Origin: Clostridia bacterium
Lineage (GTDB): Bacteria; Bacillota; Clostridia; Saccharofermentanales; UBA5734
Direction of reading: 5' to 3'
DNA length: 7,537 bases
Assembly: GCA_017997315.1 (NCBI GenBank)
Contig: JAGOFF010000109.1
Span: forward strand, 1 to 7,537
A program made the translations under genes and the position numbers. The notes under the pieces are model-generated. The model searched no databases. It was not told the DNA's origin and worked only from the letters and a program-made list of their open reading frames with translations. Each line of letters opens with the position of its first letter. Within the stretch, counting starts at the first letter, position 1. Below, piece after piece: positions 5,692 to 7,537 of this stretch.

Positions 5692-6801
5692 ATGGAGAAC
5701 AATACGGTATGGGTTCCTTTTGACCTGATCGAGCGGTTCATGACCGATGCGTTCATTGCACTCGGCGTGCCTGCGGATGAAGCCGCCACATGTGCGGATG
5801 TGCTGATCGAGGCGGATCGCCGCGGCATCGACTCGCATGGCGCCAACCGGTTCAAGCCGATCTATTATGACCGGATCCGGGCGGGTATCCAGTTCGCCCG
5901 CACCGACTATGAGATCGTCCGGGAGGGGCCGACGACACTGGTGGTCGACGGCCATCACGGGATGGGAATGGTCGTCGCGAAGCGCGCCATGCAGTCCGCC
6001 ATCGACAAAGCCAGGCTGTACGGCATGGGGATGGCCGTGGTCCGGAACTCCACCCATTACGGGATCGCCGGTTATTACGCGACCATGGCGACCTCGCAGG
6101 GCATGATCGGGATCACGGGCACCAACGCGCGTCCTTCCATCGCGCCGACATTCGGCGTGGAGAACATGCTCGGAACCAATCCGCTCACCGTGGGCATCCC
6201 GACGGACGAGGATTTTCCTTTTGTCCTCGATTGCGCGACCTCGATCGTGCAGCGCGGAAAAATCGAGTACTACGCCCGGGTAGGCAAGGATACGCCCGCC
6301 GGCCAGGTCATCGATCATGAAGGCAGGATCCGGACGGACTCGGAAGGCATCCTGGAAGCCCTGACGCAAGGAACCGCCGCGCTGACGCCGTTGGGCGGCG
6401 CCGGGGAGGAGATGGGCGGCTACAAGGGATACGGGTACGCGACGGTGGTCGAAATCCTGTCGGCGGCGCTGCAGCAGGGTTCCTACCTGAAAATGCTGAC
6501 GGGTGTCCGGGACGGCAAGAAAGTCCCGTACGGGCTCGGCCACTTTTTCCTGGCGATCGATGTCGCGGCCTTCACCGATCCGGCGGATTTCCGCAAAACA
6601 TCAGGCGAGATCCTGCGGGAACTCCGTGCTTCGCAGAAAGCCCCCGGCCACGACCGGATCTTTACCGCGGGAGAGAAGGAATACGAAACACGGCTGTACC
6701 GCCAGGACAAAGGGGTCCCGTTCAACGCCGGGGTCATGAAGGAGTTCATCGAAGTGCGCGACGCGCTGGGCCTTGTGCAGCACCGTTTCCCGTTCGAGTA
6801 G
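5692..6801 (+). CDS. Ldh2/MDH2-family malate/L-lactate dehydrogenase (NAD(P)-dependent)
   Basis: This 369-residue cytoplasmic enzyme is of the Ldh2/MDH2 oxidoreductase family (relatives: YiaK, AllD, ComC, archaeal malate dehydrogenase), which is unrelated to classical LDH/MDH. Conserved blocks are present in order: EADRRGIDSHGANRF (40-54) with the catalytic-type His49; NSTHYGIAGYY (119-129) with His122; GTNARPSIAPTFGVENMLGT (143-162); FVLDCATSIVQRGKIEYYAR (177-196); and GGYKGYGYATVVEILSAAL (242-260). Family members reduce 2-oxo acids or oxidise 2-hydroxy acids such as malate, lactate, sulfolactate, ureidoglycolate or diketogulonate. Malate or lactate is the simplest guess beside malic enzyme, but sequence alone cannot choose. 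AAGGAG lies 6 nt before the ATG. It follows malic enzyme by 63 nt and precedes glpK by 10 nt. The tail past about residue 320 is somewhat longer than in many relatives. Confidence 0.92.
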   Translation: MENNTVWVPFDLIERFMTDAFIALGVPADEAATCADVLIEADRRGIDSHGANRFKPIYYDRIRAGIQFARTDYEIVREGPTTLVVDGHHGMGMVVAKRAMQSAIDKARLYGMGMAVVRNSTHYGIAGYYATMATSQGMIGITGTNARPSIAPTFGVENMLGTNPLTVGIPTDEDFPFVLDCATSIVQRGKIEYYARVGKDTPAGQVIDHEGRIRTDSEGILEALTQGTAALTPLGGAGEEMGGYKGYGYATVVEILSAALQQGSYLKMLTGVRDGKKVPYGLGHFFLAIDVAAFTDPADFRKTSGEILRELRASQKAPGHDRIFTAGEKEYETRLYRQDKGVPFNAGVMKEFIEVRDALGLVQHRFPFE

Positions 6802-6811
6802 GGAGCCCGGC

Positions 6812-7537
6812 ATGAAGAAGTACATTCTCGCATTGGATCAGGGTACGACCAGCTCGCGGGCGATCCTCTACGGGCACGACGCCCGCGCGGTCGCACAGGC
6901 CCAGGTGGAGTTTCCCCAGATCTTTCCGCATCCGGGGTGGGTGGAACACGATCCGCGCGACCTGCTTGAATCCCAGGCGCGCGCGGTGCGGGAATGTGTC
7001 GCAAAGGCGGGAGCGGTTCCGCAGGACATCGCGGCGATCGGGATCACCAACCAGCGGGAGACCACTCTCGTCTGGGACCGCGGGACCGGGATCCCCGTCT
7101 GCAAAGCGATCGTTTGGCAGTGCCGGCGGTCCGCGGGGATCTGCGATCGGCTCACGGCAGCCGGATACGCGGAGGAGATTACGGAACGGACCGGTCTGGT
7201 GGTCGACGCCTATTTTTCCGGCACGAAGATCCGGTGGATCCTGGAAAACATCGAGGGAGCGGATGAAGCCGCCCGAGCGGGGCAGCTGGCGTTCGGCACT
7301 GTCGACACCTGGCTGCTGTGGAACCTGACGGGCGGCGCGGTGCATGCCACGGATGTGACGAACGCCTCCCGGACCCTTCTGATGAACCTGGAACGGCGGG
7401 CTTGGGATCCGGATCTGTGCACCATGCTGGGAGTCCCGGTGTCGCTTCTCCCTGAGATCCGTCCATCGAGCGGCCTGTTCGGAACGGTCGCCGCCCGGGT
7501 GCCGGGTCTGGAGGAGTTTGCCGGGATTCCGATCGCG
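6812..7537 (+). CDS. glpK: Glycerol kinase, N-terminal half (cut by the window end)
   Basis: ATP-dependent phosphorylation of glycerol to sn-glycerol 3-phosphate in the cytoplasm. The frame is open from the ATG at 6812 to the last base, giving 242 of roughly 500 residues, so it covers the first actin-like domain. It is a close match to known glycerol kinases: the phosphate-binding loop LDQGTTSSRAIL (8-19), FPHPGWVEHDP, the glycerol-binding NQRETT with Arg82-Glu83, IVWQCRR with Trp102, YFSGTK with Tyr134, and GTVDTWLLWNLTGG. The ribosome binding site AGGGAG overlaps the stop codon of the preceding gene, which argues for co-transcription. Near residues 225-242, where many low-GC Gram-positive glycerol kinases carry a YHFYG loop phosphorylated by HPr, this protein has a segment with no histidine. 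The ATP-binding half and catalytic Asp equivalent to E. coli Asp245 lie beyond the window. Confidence 0.96.
   Translation, partial: MKKYILALDQGTTSSRAILYGHDARAVAQAQVEFPQIFPHPGWVEHDPRDLLESQARAVRECVAKAGAVPQDIAAIGITNQRETTLVWDRGTGIPVCKAIVWQCRRSAGICDRLTAAGYAEEITERTGLVVDAYFSGTKIRWILENIEGADEAARAGQLAFGTVDTWLLWNLTGGAVHATDVTNASRTLLMNLERRAWDPDLCTMLGVPVSLLPEIRPSSGLFGTVAARVPGLEEFAGIPIA

Overview
The window is an ordinary chromosomal stretch of a moderately GC-rich bacterium. It encodes transport and oxidation of small organic acids plus glycerol phosphorylation. I see no phage, transposon, CRISPR, tRNA or rRNA sequence. Strong GGAGG-type ribosome binding sites, a symporter paired with a one-helix accessory protein, and an aldo/keto reductase carrying a ferredoxin-like tail fit a Firmicutes-type or similar anaerobe. 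That taxonomic guess is weak, and no species can be named from the sequence.

Layout. A plus-strand AEC-family permease (33-1007, TTG start) converges on a minus-strand pair: a one-helix 'symporter small accessory protein' (2760-2936), then a sodium:solute symporter (1101-2720). A stem-loop lies between the converging genes. Upstream of the symporter pair is a 334-bp gap with candidate promoters, an inverted repeat, four copies of a TGCAGG motif, and a stem-loop followed by six U residues just before the accessory gene. Beyond it, a clear intrinsic terminator closes an iron-sulfur aldo/keto reductase gene (3271-4284, minus strand). A divergent promoter region with a 10-bp palindrome at 4352-4361 separates the reductase from a plus-strand cluster. 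That cluster is malic enzyme (4456-5628), a GC-rich stem-loop, a malate/L-lactate dehydrogenase-family enzyme (5692-6801), and glycerol kinase glpK (from 6812, cut by the window end).

How the genes may work together (inference): the two carriers could move carboxylates such as malate, lactate or pyruvate. Malic enzyme converts malate to pyruvate plus CO2. The Ldh2/MDH2-type enzyme interconverts a 2-hydroxy acid and its 2-oxo acid. Glycerol kinase brings glycerol into triose metabolism. This points to an organic-acid/glycerol carbon and redox module. The most unusual part is the structured leader of the symporter/accessory operon, which looks like a possible transcription-attenuation or start-site-masking element that I cannot match to a known riboswitch or T-box.
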